Source: Planctomycetota bacterium
GTDB taxonomy: Bacteria > Planctomycetota > SBBH01 > JACQRN01
Direction of reading: 5' to 3'
Assembly (NCBI GenBank): GCA_016206515.1
Contig: JACQRN010000168.1
Coordinates: 1 to 13,992, forward strand
DNA length: 13,992 bases
Below are positions 6,315 to 13,992 of this stretch, one piece after another. Under the pieces are notes generated by a model. It saw nothing but the letters and a program-made list of their open reading frames with translations, was not told where the DNA came from and ran no database searches. Position 1 is the first letter of the stretch, and each line of letters begins with the position of its first letter. A program made the translations under genes and the position numbers.

Positions 6315-7479
6315 CGTCCCCAGGCTCCGGCGGATCGCGGTCGTTACCGGCACACGCGCCGAGTTCGGCCTGTTGACGCCCGTGATCGAGGGGTTGAAGC
6401 GCCATCCCCGCCTCGAACCCTCCGTCGTCGTGGCGGGGATGGCCTTGTCGAGGGAGTTCGGCCACACCGTCCGGGACGTCGGGAGCCGCTTCCCGGTCGC
6501 TGCACGCGTCCCGATGATGCCGTCTCGCGACGACTTCCCTGCGATGGGGGAGGCGCTCGCAAAGGGGCTGCACGGGATGCTGAAGGCGTTCCGTCGCCTC
6601 CGCCCCGACGCCGTGGTGGTCCTGGGAGACCGCGCGGAGGCGTTCGCTGGGGCGCTGGGGGGGATGTACGCGGGGGCGCTCGTGGTCCATCTGCACGGCG
6701 GGGAGGTCACGAACGCCGGGCCGGACGACCCCCTGCGGCACGCGACGACGCGCGTGGCGCACCTGCATCTTGCCGCGACCCGCCTGGCCGCCGATCGCTT
6801 GGTGCGTCTCGGGGAGGAGCCCCGTCGCGTCCACGTCGTGGGGTCGCTGGGCGTCGAACAGGCGCTTCGGCATCGCGTGCCGCGCGCGCGTGCGCTGGAG
6901 GATCTCGGGTTTCCCCGGGACGCGCGCTACTGGCTCGTCCTGCACCATTCGGTCCCAGGACGCGAGGCGCTCGCGCTGCGGGAGTTCGAAGCGATCGTCC
7001 GGGCGATCGAGTCGCTTCAGCGCAAGGGGGACGAGGCGGTCGTGATCTACCCGAATGCCGACGCGGGGGGGAGGGCGCTCGTGCGTCGGCTGAACGCGCT
7101 GAAGCGGATGGGCTGGCGCGTCTTCCCTTCCCTCCCCATGGAGGAGTTTCACCACGCCCTGGCGCATGCCGAGGCGATGGTCGGGAACTCGTCGGCGGGA
7201 TTGTTCGAGACCCCCGTGTTCGGGGTCCCGATGGTCCTAGTGGGGGACCGCCAGGGGGACCGGGAGCGGGGGGGGAACGTCATCGCGCTTCGCGGGGGGC
7301 GCGCCGCCTCCGCCTCCGCGATCCTGTCGGTCTTGTGGCGCCTTCGCCGCGAGGATCCGCGCCTCCCCCGGCGCCCCGCCCGGCACCCGTTCGGGGACGG
7401 TCGGGCCTCCGCGCGCGTCGTGTCGATCCTCGCTCGTCTGCGCCGGACGCGGCGGTGGATGCAAAAGCGGTACGCTTAG
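6304..7479 (+). CDS. neuC: Hydrolysing UDP-GlcNAc 2-epimerase (NeuC/LegG-like)
   Basis: 391 aa, normal for NeuC. Converts UDP-GlcNAc, or a 2,4-diacetamido-trideoxy analogue in LegG, to the ManNAc-type sugar plus UDP: the first committed step towards the nonulosonic acid. Seen: IAVVTGTRAEFGLLTPVI (11-28), VVVLGDRAEAFAGA (104-117), HLHGGEVTNAGPDDPLRHATT (129-149), VGSLG, LVLHHSVPG in place of the more usual LVTxHP region, and GNSSAGLFETPVFGVP then VGDRQGDRERGGNVI. All are standard NeuC blocks. GTG 6304 is the closest in-frame start ahead of the conserved N-terminus; it overlaps neuA by 11 nt, with GAGG about 10 nt upstream. The C-terminal ~60 residues are Arg-rich. The LegG alternative cannot be excluded. 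Confidence 0.88.
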   Translation: MRDSVPRLRRIAVVTGTRAEFGLLTPVIEGLKRHPRLEPSVVVAGMALSREFGHTVRDVGSRFPVAARVPMMPSRDDFPAMGEALAKGLHGMLKAFRRLRPDAVVVLGDRAEAFAGALGGMYAGALVVHLHGGEVTNAGPDDPLRHATTRVAHLHLAATRLAADRLVRLGEEPRRVHVVGSLGVEQALRHRVPRARALEDLGFPRDARYWLVLHHSVPGREALALREFEAIVRAIESLQRKGDEAVVIYPNADAGGRALVRRLNALKRMGWRVFPSLPMEEFHHALAHAEAMVGNSSAGLFETPVFGVPMVLVGDRQGDRERGGNVIALRGGRAASASAILSVLWRLRREDPRLPRRPARHPFGDGRASARVVSILARLRRTRRWMQKRYA

Positions 7480-7483
7480 CCGC

Positions 7484-8140
7484 ATGAGCGCCAGGCCCTC
7501 GACGCGGCAGAGTCTCCTTCTCATCGGCTGCGGGTCGCACGCCCGCGTTGTCCTGGACCTCGCGCGCGCGCAGGGGCCGCTCTGGAAGGTCGTCGTGGCG
7601 ATCGATGCGATGAAGAAGCCGGACGCCGCGGAGTTGGAGGGGGTCCCGATCCGGGGCGGGCCGGACGATCTCGAACCTCTCCTGTCCGGCGTCCATGGGG
7701 CGCTCCTGGGGATCGGAGACAACGCGCTGCGCGAGCGTCTGGGGGCGCGCGTCCTCGCCGCGAAGCGCGCCCTCGTCTCCTGCTTCCATCCGAAATCCTC
7801 GATCTCCCCCCGCTCGCGGATCGGTCCCGGGGTCGCCGCCTGCCCGGGTGCGGTCGTCATGACCGGCGCGGTCGTGGGGGAGGGGGCGATCCTGAACACC
7901 GGCTGTACGGTCGATCACGACTGCGAGATCGGCGCCTACGCGCACATCGCCCCGGGGGCGCACCTGGGAGGGCGCGTGAAGGTCGGCGCGCGGACCCTCA
8001 TCGGGATCGGCGCGTCGGTCCGCCAGAACATCCGGATCGGCGCGGACGCGGTCGTCGGGGCCGGCGCGGCGGTCGTCGCCGACGTTCCCGATGGCGTCAC
8101 CGTCGTCGGAGTGCCGGCCTGTCCGTCATTCCGTCGTTGA
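7484..8140 (+). CDS. neuD: NeuD/PglD-like sugar N/O-acetyltransferase
   Basis: 218 aa, the usual size of the NeuD/PglD acyltransferase family. Transfers an acetyl group from acetyl-CoA to a sugar amine or hydroxyl. Seen: an N-terminal Rossmann-like domain with LLLIGCGSHARVVLDL (11-26), corresponding to the family's GxGGHA nucleotide-sugar motif, and a C-terminal left-handed beta-helix from about 106 built from hexapeptide repeats (ISPRSRIGPGVAAC, AVVGEGAILNTGC, VKVGARTLIGIG, IRIGADAVVGAG). The catalytic His is likely H145 in CTVDHDCEIG. Ends with the family's VVGVPACP coenzyme-A-side segment. It starts 4 nt after the neuC stop with no clear ribosome site, so it is probably translated by reinitiation. 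Last gene of the operon; exact acceptor unknown. Confidence 0.88.
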   Translation: MSARPSTRQSLLLIGCGSHARVVLDLARAQGPLWKVVVAIDAMKKPDAAELEGVPIRGGPDDLEPLLSGVHGALLGIGDNALRERLGARVLAAKRALVSCFHPKSSISPRSRIGPGVAACPGAVVMTGAVVGEGAILNTGCTVDHDCEIGAYAHIAPGAHLGGRVKVGARTLIGIGASVRQNIRIGADAVVGAGAAVVADVPDGVTVVGVPACPSFRR

Positions 8141-8143
8141 CCG

Positions 8144-8193
8144 GCCCCCGCTGGACGCAGGATGCTTCGCGCCTCGCGAGGCGTCCGGGGGGC
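8144..8193. terminator. Imperfect inverted repeat between convergent genes (possible bidirectional terminator)
   Basis: GCCCCC (8144-8149) pairs with GGGGGC (8188-8193), and after a small asymmetric bulge GGACGC (8153-8158) pairs with GCGTCC (8181-8186). The enclosed loop holds a perfect 14-bp palindrome, CGCCTCGCGAGGCG (8170-8183), which partly competes with the outer stem. It fills the 66-bp gap between neuD and the NHL gene, the right place for a two-way terminator. There is no T-tract on either strand, so a classical intrinsic terminator is not supported. Confidence 0.4.
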
Positions 8194-8206
8194 GCGATCC
8201 GGCTCC

Positions 8207-10570
8207 CTACTGCGAGAACAGAAGTACGGTCCCGGCTTCCGTCAACACATACAGCCGGTTGAACGGATCCACCGCCAGGTCGCGCGGGACGGCGTTGCCG
8301 AGGGCCGCGCGGTCGATCGTGAACAGGTGCACCTTCCCGAACTCGTCGGGGACCAGCCGGCACCGCTGGCAGTTCGCGTTCTCCCGGTCCGCGATCCAGA
8401 CGGTGCGTCCCTGCGGGCCGACCTCCATCGCCACGGGGTTGCGGAACTCCCCCGGCTCGCGCCCGCGCTGGCCCCAGTTCCCGTTCTCGACGGGGGCGTA
8501 GTTTCCGTCGAGGAGGTGGATGTGCGCCGCTCGTCCGTTGCAGACGACGGTGCGGCCGTCCGGGGCGACCGAGACCAGGCGTGGATCCCGCTTGAGGGCT
8601 GGCTCCCTCGGACCGTCGGCGTACACCTCGCCGCGGAAGGCGCCGGCGGCGTCGAACCGCAGCAGCGCATTCCCCCCGCCCCGCAGGTCGAGGAGGACGA
8701 ACCCGCCGCCCCGGTCGGATGCGATCCAACGGGGGTCGCCCATCTCCCCGGGCTTATTCCCCCGCGTACCGATCTCCCGGACGAACCGTCCCGAGGCGTA
8801 CTGCTTGATCCGGCAGGCGCCGCCGTCGAGGACGAAGATGTTCTCCCCGATCGCCACGAGTCCCCGGGGTTCCTGGAGGAACTGCGGGTCGTTCCGTCCG
8901 CGCCCGCCGAACCGCTCCACGGTCCATCCCTCGGGGGTCAGGCCGTGGACGAGCGCCGTGCGCCCGTCGAGGAGATAGCAGAGCCCCCGCTCGGAACAGG
9001 TGACCCGCGCGGGGTCGACGAGCGGCTCCCCGCCATGGAGGCGGTCGAAGGTCCCGTCGGTCCCGTACCGTCGCAGGGAGGGGATGTTTTTCGACAGCCC
9101 CGCCACCCAGACGCGCCCCAGGGGGTCGCAGGCGGCCGCCGCGCTTCCCGCCGCGTCCGTCCGCGTCCAGTCCGGGCACTCCCCCCCGACGCGCGCGAAT
9201 TCGGTGTCCTCTGCGCCGGTCTCGATGACGAAACGGTCGAGCCGTCCTCCGCCGACGACGTACAGCAGGCGTCCGCTGCGGCCCACGCACAGGTCGGTCC
9301 CCTCCCGCGTGGGAATCGTCCGGAGGAAGCGGTGGTCGGGTCCGAAGACATGGACCGCCTTGCGGCTGTTGTCGAGGACGTAGAGGTTCCCCCGCAAATC
9401 GCAGTCGATGGCGACCGGCAAGGCGAAGGATCCCGCGGCGCCCCCGGCGTTCCCGAACCGGAGCACGAACTCGCCCGAAGGGGCGAAGACGCGCACGTCG
9501 CGCGTGGCGCCGTCGAGGACATAGATCTCGCCACGGGGGGAGACGGTCAGGTCGATCGGGGCGAGGAGCGCCCCGTTCCCCTCGGCGTCGGCGCACACCT
9601 CCCGGATGAACTCCCCGCGCTTGTTGTACCGCAGGACGCGCTTGCGTTCCGTGTCGAGCACCGCGACCTCGTCGCGCGCGTAGGCGATGCGCTGGGGGGA
9701 GACGATCTGCCCCTCCGCCTTCCCCTCCTGTCCGAAGGAGACGAAGTCCCCCTCCAGGAGCCGGTACTTGTGGATCCGCTTGCGCTTGGGGTCGGTGAGG
9801 AAGAGGTTCCCCTCGTCGTCGACCGTGACGTCGGAGGCGGCATCGTACGGCCGCTCGCGGCTGACGACCGTCCGCACGGGACGGAACGGCGCGGCGTCCG
9901 GGGACTCCCCGCCGACGGTCACGGCGACGTCCCGCCGGGTTGTCATGCCGCGCTCGTCGCGCGCCTCGACCGTCAGCGTTTGCGCGCCCGCCCGGAGCGG
10001 CGCGATCCACCGGACGTACGGGACCGAGGAGCGGGCCCAGGAGAGATGTCCGGCCGGGGCGGACCAGTCGTACGTGATCCGGTCGCCGTCGACGTCGGTC
10101 GCGTCCACCCGCAGGATGACCTGGGTTCCCTGCAGCGGCTCGCCCGCGGGTTCGAGGGCGACGCCGCGGATCTGGGGGGGGAGGTTCTCCTCCGTCCGCA
10201 CGGGCAGGCCGATCGCCCGCAGGTCCGCGAGATTCTCCTCGATCCCCTCCCGCAGCGAGACCTCGCAGGTGCACCGGTGCTCGTCGGAGGCGCGCACGTG
10301 CAGCGTCCCGATCGGCTCGCGCGCGCGCAGGATCGCCTCGCCGGTGAGCGGCAGCTCGGTCACGCCCCCGCGCCCGTAGACGGTGAACTCCATCCCGACG
10401 ACGACCCCATCGGCCGTCCCCTTGTCCAACTCCGCGGTCTGGCGGGCGGGGTCGTGGCGGATCACGATCGCGTCGATCGAGGGGAGGGCGTCCGCCGGCT
10501 CGGTCCGGACGGAGGACAGCGGGGCCAGGAGCAGGGCCGCGAGGGCGATCCCGGCGGTGCGTACGTTCAT
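8207..10570 (-). CDS. Exported PKD-like/NHL-repeat beta-propeller protein
   Basis: 787 aa. Signal peptide about 1-28 (MNVRT, a hydrophobic core of Ala/Leu, then polar VRTEPADA), so exported. Residues 30-105 form a beta-rich segment (AELDKGTADGVVVGMEFTVY) like small domains of cell-envelope proteins. Residues 132-220 look like a PKD/Ig-type domain (VDATDVDGDRITYDWSAP, TVEARDERG). From about 240 to the end there are repeated NHL-type blades: DVTVDDEGNLFLTDPKRKRIHKY, DLTVSPRGEIYVLDGATRDVRVF, AIDCDLRGNLYVLDNSRKAVHVF, GLVAIGENIFVLDGGACRIKQY, AMEVGPQGRTVWIADRENANC, DLAVDPFNRLYVLTEAGTV. Known: NHL propellers bind proteins, peptides or polymers and are rarely enzymes. ATG 10570 overlaps the kinase stop as ATGA, so the two are translationally coupled and likely act in one pathway. 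Ligand unknown. Confidence 0.88.
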   Translation of the reverse strand: MNVRTAGIALAALLLAPLSSVRTEPADALPSIDAIVIRHDPARQTAELDKGTADGVVVGMEFTVYGRGGVTELPLTGEAILRAREPIGTLHVRASDEHRCTCEVSLREGIEENLADLRAIGLPVRTEENLPPQIRGVALEPAGEPLQGTQVILRVDATDVDGDRITYDWSAPAGHLSWARSSVPYVRWIAPLRAGAQTLTVEARDERGMTTRRDVAVTVGGESPDAAPFRPVRTVVSRERPYDAASDVTVDDEGNLFLTDPKRKRIHKYRLLEGDFVSFGQEGKAEGQIVSPQRIAYARDEVAVLDTERKRVLRYNKRGEFIREVCADAEGNGALLAPIDLTVSPRGEIYVLDGATRDVRVFAPSGEFVLRFGNAGGAAGSFALPVAIDCDLRGNLYVLDNSRKAVHVFGPDHRFLRTIPTREGTDLCVGRSGRLLYVVGGGRLDRFVIETGAEDTEFARVGGECPDWTRTDAAGSAAAACDPLGRVWVAGLSKNIPSLRRYGTDGTFDRLHGGEPLVDPARVTCSERGLCYLLDGRTALVHGLTPEGWTVERFGGRGRNDPQFLQEPRGLVAIGENIFVLDGGACRIKQYASGRFVREIGTRGNKPGEMGDPRWIASDRGGGFVLLDLRGGGNALLRFDAAGAFRGEVYADGPREPALKRDPRLVSVAPDGRTVVCNGRAAHIHLLDGNYAPVENGNWGQRGREPGEFRNPVAMEVGPQGRTVWIADRENANCQRCRLVPDEFGKVHLFTIDRAALGNAVPRDLAVDPFNRLYVLTEAGTVLLFSQ

Positions 10571-13119
10571 CGCCGGGCCTCCGGATCGCTGGTCGATTCG
10601 CAGGAGGAGACAAGCCAGCCTGGGCCGCGCTCCACAAGCGTCAGGGTCAGGACCCGTTCGACCGGCACGGGGCGTCCCTCGACCGTGAGGCGCGCCTCCC
10701 AGTGGATGCGCGCGCGTCCGGCCTCGGCGTTGAGATCGAGCGGGGTCATGCGGCTCGAATCGAGCGCGATCGGAGTTCCCTCCGTGAAGAAGATACGCGC
10801 GCGCGCCCTCTCCAAGCGTCCGAAGTCGGACTCGGGGTCGATGCAGGCGAGGTAGTCGTCCAGCGCCCGGTCCCGGAGGGCCCGGTCGAACCGCTCCAGG
10901 AGGGTACGCTGGGACCAGATCCTGCGCAGGGAGATCGCCTCGGGGTCGCCCGGTGCGATCCGCAGGATCTCCTGCAGGGCCGTTTCGCACCGTACGAGAT
11001 CCCCGGCGCCCAGCGCGTCGCGCGCCTCCTGCAGCCGTTGCTGGCGTTGGCGTTCCTGCTGTTCGGTCATCGTGGGGCCCTGGAGGGAGCGCAGGAGCTC
11101 CTGGGCGGGGCCGAACTCCGGCGAGAGGGCCAGCAGCCGGCCGAGGGTGGTGCGCGCCTCCTCCCGCCGCTCGGGGGCGCGGGCGATCTCCTGGGCAGCG
11201 GTCCAAAGGGAGGTCGCCTCGCCGACCCGCTCGCGCGCGGAGGCGGCGTCCTGCCTCTGGATCGGGGTCAGCGCGTCCGCGGCCAACGCCTCGATCTTTC
11301 CCAACTCTCCCGAGGCGATGTCGTACTGGCCGCGGGCGAGGGCGGAGCGGCAGGCCTCCATGGCACGGGCGACCTCCTGGGCGAGGCGCGCCCTCTCCTC
11401 CCCCTGCGCGGCGCCCTCCCGGTCGATCTCCCTCTGTGCCTCCCGCAGGAGATCCGAGGCGGTCCGGTCCACGGAGAACGGTTGCAGGATCGAGACGACC
11501 CCCGCCCAATCGCGCCGGGTCATCAGGGTGCGCGCCTGCGCGAGCGCGCGGCCCAGGTCGATCGCCGCGCGCACGCCCGAAGGGAACGGACTCTCCTCGT
11601 AGAGCCCGCGCGCGAACGCCTCCGCGTCGTCCGGCCCTTCCCCGAGCGCCTCGATGAGCCTCTGCACCTCCCGCAGGATCTCGGCATCCTTCCGGCGCCC
11701 GGATTCGATCCCCTCGATCGTGCAGGGCGCGTCCCCTTCCGGGACGACCAGCACCGCCGTCAGATCGGTCCAGAAGGGGCGGCGCAGCGCGAGCGGATGG
11801 CGTCCCGGGGCGAGGGGAAGCGACGAGCGCTGTCCGGTCTGGATCCGCCCGTCGAGGAGCATCTCGTGTTCGCCCCGGGGATCGTGTCGCTCCAGCAGGG
11901 CGCGGAGGTCCACGGTCCGAGAGGTGGGGCCTGGGGCCGGAGTCGGGATCGGGGTCGGGACCGGATCGGGCGTCGGTACGGGGTTCGGCGGCGCGGGTGC
12001 GGGGCCTGGGCTCGGCGCGGGGGGCGGTTCCTCGTCGCGCAGGGCGAGGATCGCCCCCGCGATCGCGACGGCGGCGATCGCCAGGAGCCCCGCGACGATC
12101 CGGAGGGGGCGCTTCCCCGGCTTCGCCTCGGACAGGCGCTTCTCGTCGGACAGGGCGCGCGCGCGGGCGGAGGCCGGGGTGAGATCCATCGTCGCGGCGG
12201 AGGCGGAGACGCCGGAGGGGTCCTTCCCGATCATCATCGTGTTCATCTGCGCGAGCGGCTCGCCGCGCTGGAAACGCGCGAGGTCGGCGGCGAGGTCGTT
12301 CGGGGTCTGGTACCGCGCGGCGGGGCTCTTCGCCAGGAGCCGCAGCACGATCGCCTCGAGCGCCTCCGGGATCTCGGGGTTGTACTCCCGCGGGCGCGGG
12401 GGCGGCTCGTGGATGTGCATGTAGATCGCCGCGGTGGGGGTGTCGGTCTGGAACGGGACGCGGCCGGTCAGGAGCTCGAACAGGACGATCCCGAGGGAGT
12501 ACAGGTCGCTGCGGGTATCGAGCGTCTCCCCGCGCCCCTGCTCGGGGGACATGTAGTTGACCGTCCCCATGACCATCCCCGGCACCGTGACCTGGACGGT
12601 CTCCTCGCTCAACGCCTTGGCGAGCCCGAAGTCCATCACCTTCACGGTCCCGTGGCGGTCGATGACGATGTTGCTCGGCTTGATGTCGCGATGGACGATC
12701 CCCGCCTCGTGGGCGCCTTGCAGGGCGCGCGCGGTCTGGACGCCGATCTCGGCGACGCGCTCGATCCCGAGCTTCTCCCCCGCGCGCACGCGCGCGGTCA
12801 GGTCCTGGCCGTCGACGAACTCCATCGCGAAGAAGTGCGTGTCCCCCTCGTTGCCGACGGTGAAGATCTGGATGACGTTGGGGTGGACAAGCCTCGCCGC
12901 CGCGCGCGCCTCGCGCTGGAACCGCTTCACGAACGTCTCGTCGCGGGAGTACTGCTCCGCGAGCACCTTCACGGCGACGGTGCGGTCGAGCGACGGCTGC
13001 CTCGCGAGGTAGACGACCCCCATCCCGCCGCGGCCCAGCTCGCGGAGGATCTCATACTCGCCGAGGCGCTCCGGGGCCTGTTCCTGCGTCGGCGTCTTGC
13101 GGCTGGCGTCCCTCATCAT
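10567..13119 (-). CDS. Membrane Ser/Thr protein kinase (PknB type) with extracytoplasmic C-terminal region
   Basis: 850 aa. Kinase domain about 22-285 with every key residue: GRGGMG (29-34), VAVK with Lys51, Glu70, HRDIKPSN (143-150), DFG (163-165), activation segment to SPE (191-193) and SDLYSLG (204-210). A single membrane helix spans about 340-361. Outside it lie a Pro-rich linker (364-399), a beta-rich segment, a long helical and charged region (about 475-735, TPR/coiled-coil-like, Gln/Arg/Glu rich around 685-700), and a C-terminal alpha/beta region (about 740-845) resembling NTF2-like folds. Inferred role: sensing outside the cell and phosphorylating cytoplasmic targets; no PASTA repeats, so not the classical peptidoglycan sensor. 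Two ATGs in tandem (13119, 13116) could start it; no clear ribosome site, but a TATAAT lies 17 nt upstream. Its stop overlaps the next start. Confidence 0.92.
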   Translation of the reverse strand: MMRDASRKTPTQEQAPERLGEYEILRELGRGGMGVVYLARQPSLDRTVAVKVLAEQYSRDETFVKRFQREARAAARLVHPNVIQIFTVGNEGDTHFFAMEFVDGQDLTARVRAGEKLGIERVAEIGVQTARALQGAHEAGIVHRDIKPSNIVIDRHGTVKVMDFGLAKALSEETVQVTVPGMVMGTVNYMSPEQGRGETLDTRSDLYSLGIVLFELLTGRVPFQTDTPTAAIYMHIHEPPPRPREYNPEIPEALEAIVLRLLAKSPAARYQTPNDLAADLARFQRGEPLAQMNTMMIGKDPSGVSASAATMDLTPASARARALSDEKRLSEAKPGKRPLRIVAGLLAIAAVAIAGAILALRDEEPPPAPSPGPAPAPPNPVPTPDPVPTPIPTPAPGPTSRTVDLRALLERHDPRGEHEMLLDGRIQTGQRSSLPLAPGRHPLALRRPFWTDLTAVLVVPEGDAPCTIEGIESGRRKDAEILREVQRLIEALGEGPDDAEAFARGLYEESPFPSGVRAAIDLGRALAQARTLMTRRDWAGVVSILQPFSVDRTASDLLREAQREIDREGAAQGEERARLAQEVARAMEACRSALARGQYDIASGELGKIEALAADALTPIQRQDAASARERVGEATSLWTAAQEIARAPERREEARTTLGRLLALSPEFGPAQELLRSLQGPTMTEQQERQRQQRLQEARDALGAGDLVRCETALQEILRIAPGDPEAISLRRIWSQRTLLERFDRALRDRALDDYLACIDPESDFGRLERARARIFFTEGTPIALDSSRMTPLDLNAEAGRARIHWEARLTVEGRPVPVERVLTLTLVERGPGWLVSSCESTSDPEARR

Positions 13120-13219
13120 CGTCCCGACGCCGGGCGATTATACGGCCCGCGCGGGGAATCCGGCATCCCGCGTCCGCCGCCCCGGCGCGGATGTGGCACA
13201 ATGACGTCCGGGAGGGACC
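13120..13219. promoter_or_regulatory. Divergent promoter region, kinase operon / exported protein
   Basis: A 100-bp spacer between divergent starts. On the minus strand it holds the TATAAT box. On the plus strand CACAAT (13197-13202) is a weak -10 candidate with no matching -35. TGGCAC (13194-13199) recalls a sigma-54 -24 element, but the expected GC/TTGC partner is missing. Confidence 0.4.
13137..13142 (-). promoter_or_regulatory. Consensus -10 box for the kinase operon
   Basis: Reads TATAAT on the minus strand, the perfect sigma-70 consensus and a rare AT island in GC-rich DNA. It is 17 nt before the first ATG, so transcription would start about 10 nt from the start codon, a very short leader. 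No good -35 is present at 16-18 bp spacing. Confidence 0.5.
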
Positions 13220-13992
13220 ATGCGAAAATCGTTGATCGTCGTCCTGGTGTTGCTGGCGCTGGCGCAGCGTGTGGGGGGCGCGGATCCAGCACGACTCGTT
13301 CTCCACGCGCGGTTCGAGGAGGGGGGGCGTCTCCGCGTCCGGATCGAGGCCCCCGGCCTCCCGGAGCGGGCGTTCGTCCGCGTCCAGGTCCTGCGCCTTC
13401 TGTCCACCGCGCGAACCACGCGCGAGATCGGGATCGCCAACGTAGCGGTCCCGTTCACGGGCCCCGGGGTCGCCGAGGGGACCGTCGAGACGGGCGCCGA
13501 GGGGCCGGTGCCGGGGCTCTACCGGGTGCGGGCCACGATCGAGGCGCGCGGGCAATACCCGGAGGTGGTCGAGGCGCTCCGGGTGGCCGGGGAACCGGCC
13601 CCCGCGGAGGCTACGCTGGGGAACCCCGTGTCGATGGAATACCTGCGCGAGGTGGTGCGGGAGAGGGTGTCCCTGGGCAAGGCGCTGCGGGATGTGTCGG
13701 ACTTCCTGCAAGGCATCGAGGAGGCCGAGGCGGCCACCGCGCAGGACCGCGCCACGGGGCTCGCCCGGTGGCAGGCGCTGCGCGAGCGGGGCGTCCCGAT
13801 GATGGAGGGGATCATCGAGCATGGCCGCGAGGTCCGCGATCGTTACTACCCCGAGACGTACATGGAGTTCGCCGAGCGGTACCTGTTCACGGGGCTGTTC
13901 CAGGCGGAGTCGCGCAAGTTCCTCGCGGCGTCCAGCGGGGGGGAGTACCACGCCACGGGGATGTTCCACGGGCGGGAGGACGTCGCCCTGGA
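13220..13992 (+). CDS. Exported protein of unknown function (3' partial)
   Basis: The frame starts at ATG 13220 behind a strong ribosome site (GGGAGGG, 13210-13216) and stays open to the right edge (257 codons visible). The N-terminus MRKSLIVVLVLLALAQRVGGADP is a clear signal peptide, probably cleaved after GGA near residue 22. Residues about 25-120 look beta-rich (RLRVRIEAPGLPERAFVRVQVL, GLYRVRATIEARG), like a single Ig-type or C2-like domain. From about 135 it turns helical and charged (MEYLREVVRERVSLGKALRDV, IEEAEAATAQDRATGLARWQ). I do not recognise a family. It is divergent from the kinase across a 100-bp gap and may share its regulation. Confidence 0.75.
   Translation, partial: MRKSLIVVLVLLALAQRVGGADPARLVLHARFEEGGRLRVRIEAPGLPERAFVRVQVLRLLSTARTTREIGIANVAVPFTGPGVAEGTVETGAEGPVPGLYRVRATIEARGQYPEVVEALRVAGEPAPAEATLGNPVSMEYLREVVRERVSLGKALRDVSDFLQGIEEAEAATAQDRATGLARWQALRERGVPMMEGIIEHGREVRDRYYPETYMEFAERYLFTGLFQAESRKFLAASSGGEYHATGMFHGREDVAL

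Noticed and set aside
927..7484. Shared 12-mer CGCTTAGCCGCA at 927-938 and 7473-7484
   Set aside because: Short, with no extended similarity around either copy; both happen to include a stop codon region. Probably chance in GC-rich DNA.
8162..10855. Very long open frame on the plus strand, antisense to the NHL gene
   Set aside because: Its translation has no recognisable domain and mirrors GC-rich codon bias of the opposite strand; the minus strand carries signal peptide, PKD and NHL repeats.
11930..12030. Repetitive GC-rich tract inside the kinase gene
   Set aside because: It is in frame and simply encodes the Pro-rich linker after the membrane helix; not an independent repeat element.
13194..13206. 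Possible sigma-54 promoter (TGGCAC) before the exported protein gene
   Set aside because: The -12 half (TTGC at the required spacing) is absent.

Overview
The window is very GC-rich (roughly 70% by eye, with strong G/C at third codon positions) and densely coding on both strands. It has small gaps, overlapping start/stop codons and no tRNA, rRNA, CRISPR array or transposase that I can see. A PknB-type Ser/Thr kinase with an extracytoplasmic tail, secreted NHL-propeller and TlpA-like proteins, and surface-polysaccharide genes suggest a GC-rich, probably Gram-negative environmental bacterium of the Acidobacteria / Planctomycetes / deltaproteobacterial kind. The sequence alone does not fix the phylum.

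Layout. (1) 2-916 (+): the 3' part of a TlpA/thioredoxin-fold oxidoreductase. Its frame carries a TGA exactly where the first cysteine of the WCxxC active site should be (W-TGA-G-P-C), and homology continues in frame after it. A compact GC hairpin with a GU in its loop follows 20 nt after the TGA. The best reading is a selenoprotein with a bacterial SECIS element, which routine gene calling would split into two fragments. (2) 930-5076 (-): three overlapping genes transcribed as GT2 polyprenyl-phosphate-type glycosyltransferase, AsnB-type amidotransferase, then GT4 glycosyltransferase. (3) 5171-8140 (+): a degenerate GT2-like ORF, then neuA-, neuC- and neuD-like genes for a nonulosonic (sialic/legionaminic) acid. 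No neuB is present. A G-rich heptamer repeat and a small hairpin lie directly in front of neuA. (4) 8207-13119 (-): a membrane Ser/Thr kinase and, through an ATGA overlap, an exported PKD/NHL-propeller protein. (5) 13220-end (+): the start of an exported protein of unknown function, divergent from the kinase.

How it fits together. Blocks 2 and 3 diverge from a short shared region (5077-5170) and probably build and decorate a surface glycan: the nonulosonic acid genes make an activated sugar, the GT2 and GT4 enzymes transfer sugars, and AsnB amidates a substrate. Block 4 looks like a signalling pair in which a kinase with an outside sensory region is co-translated with a secreted propeller. 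The most notable item is the Sec-containing TlpA-like protein, which also carries EF-hand-like Asp-rich loops in its N-terminal half.
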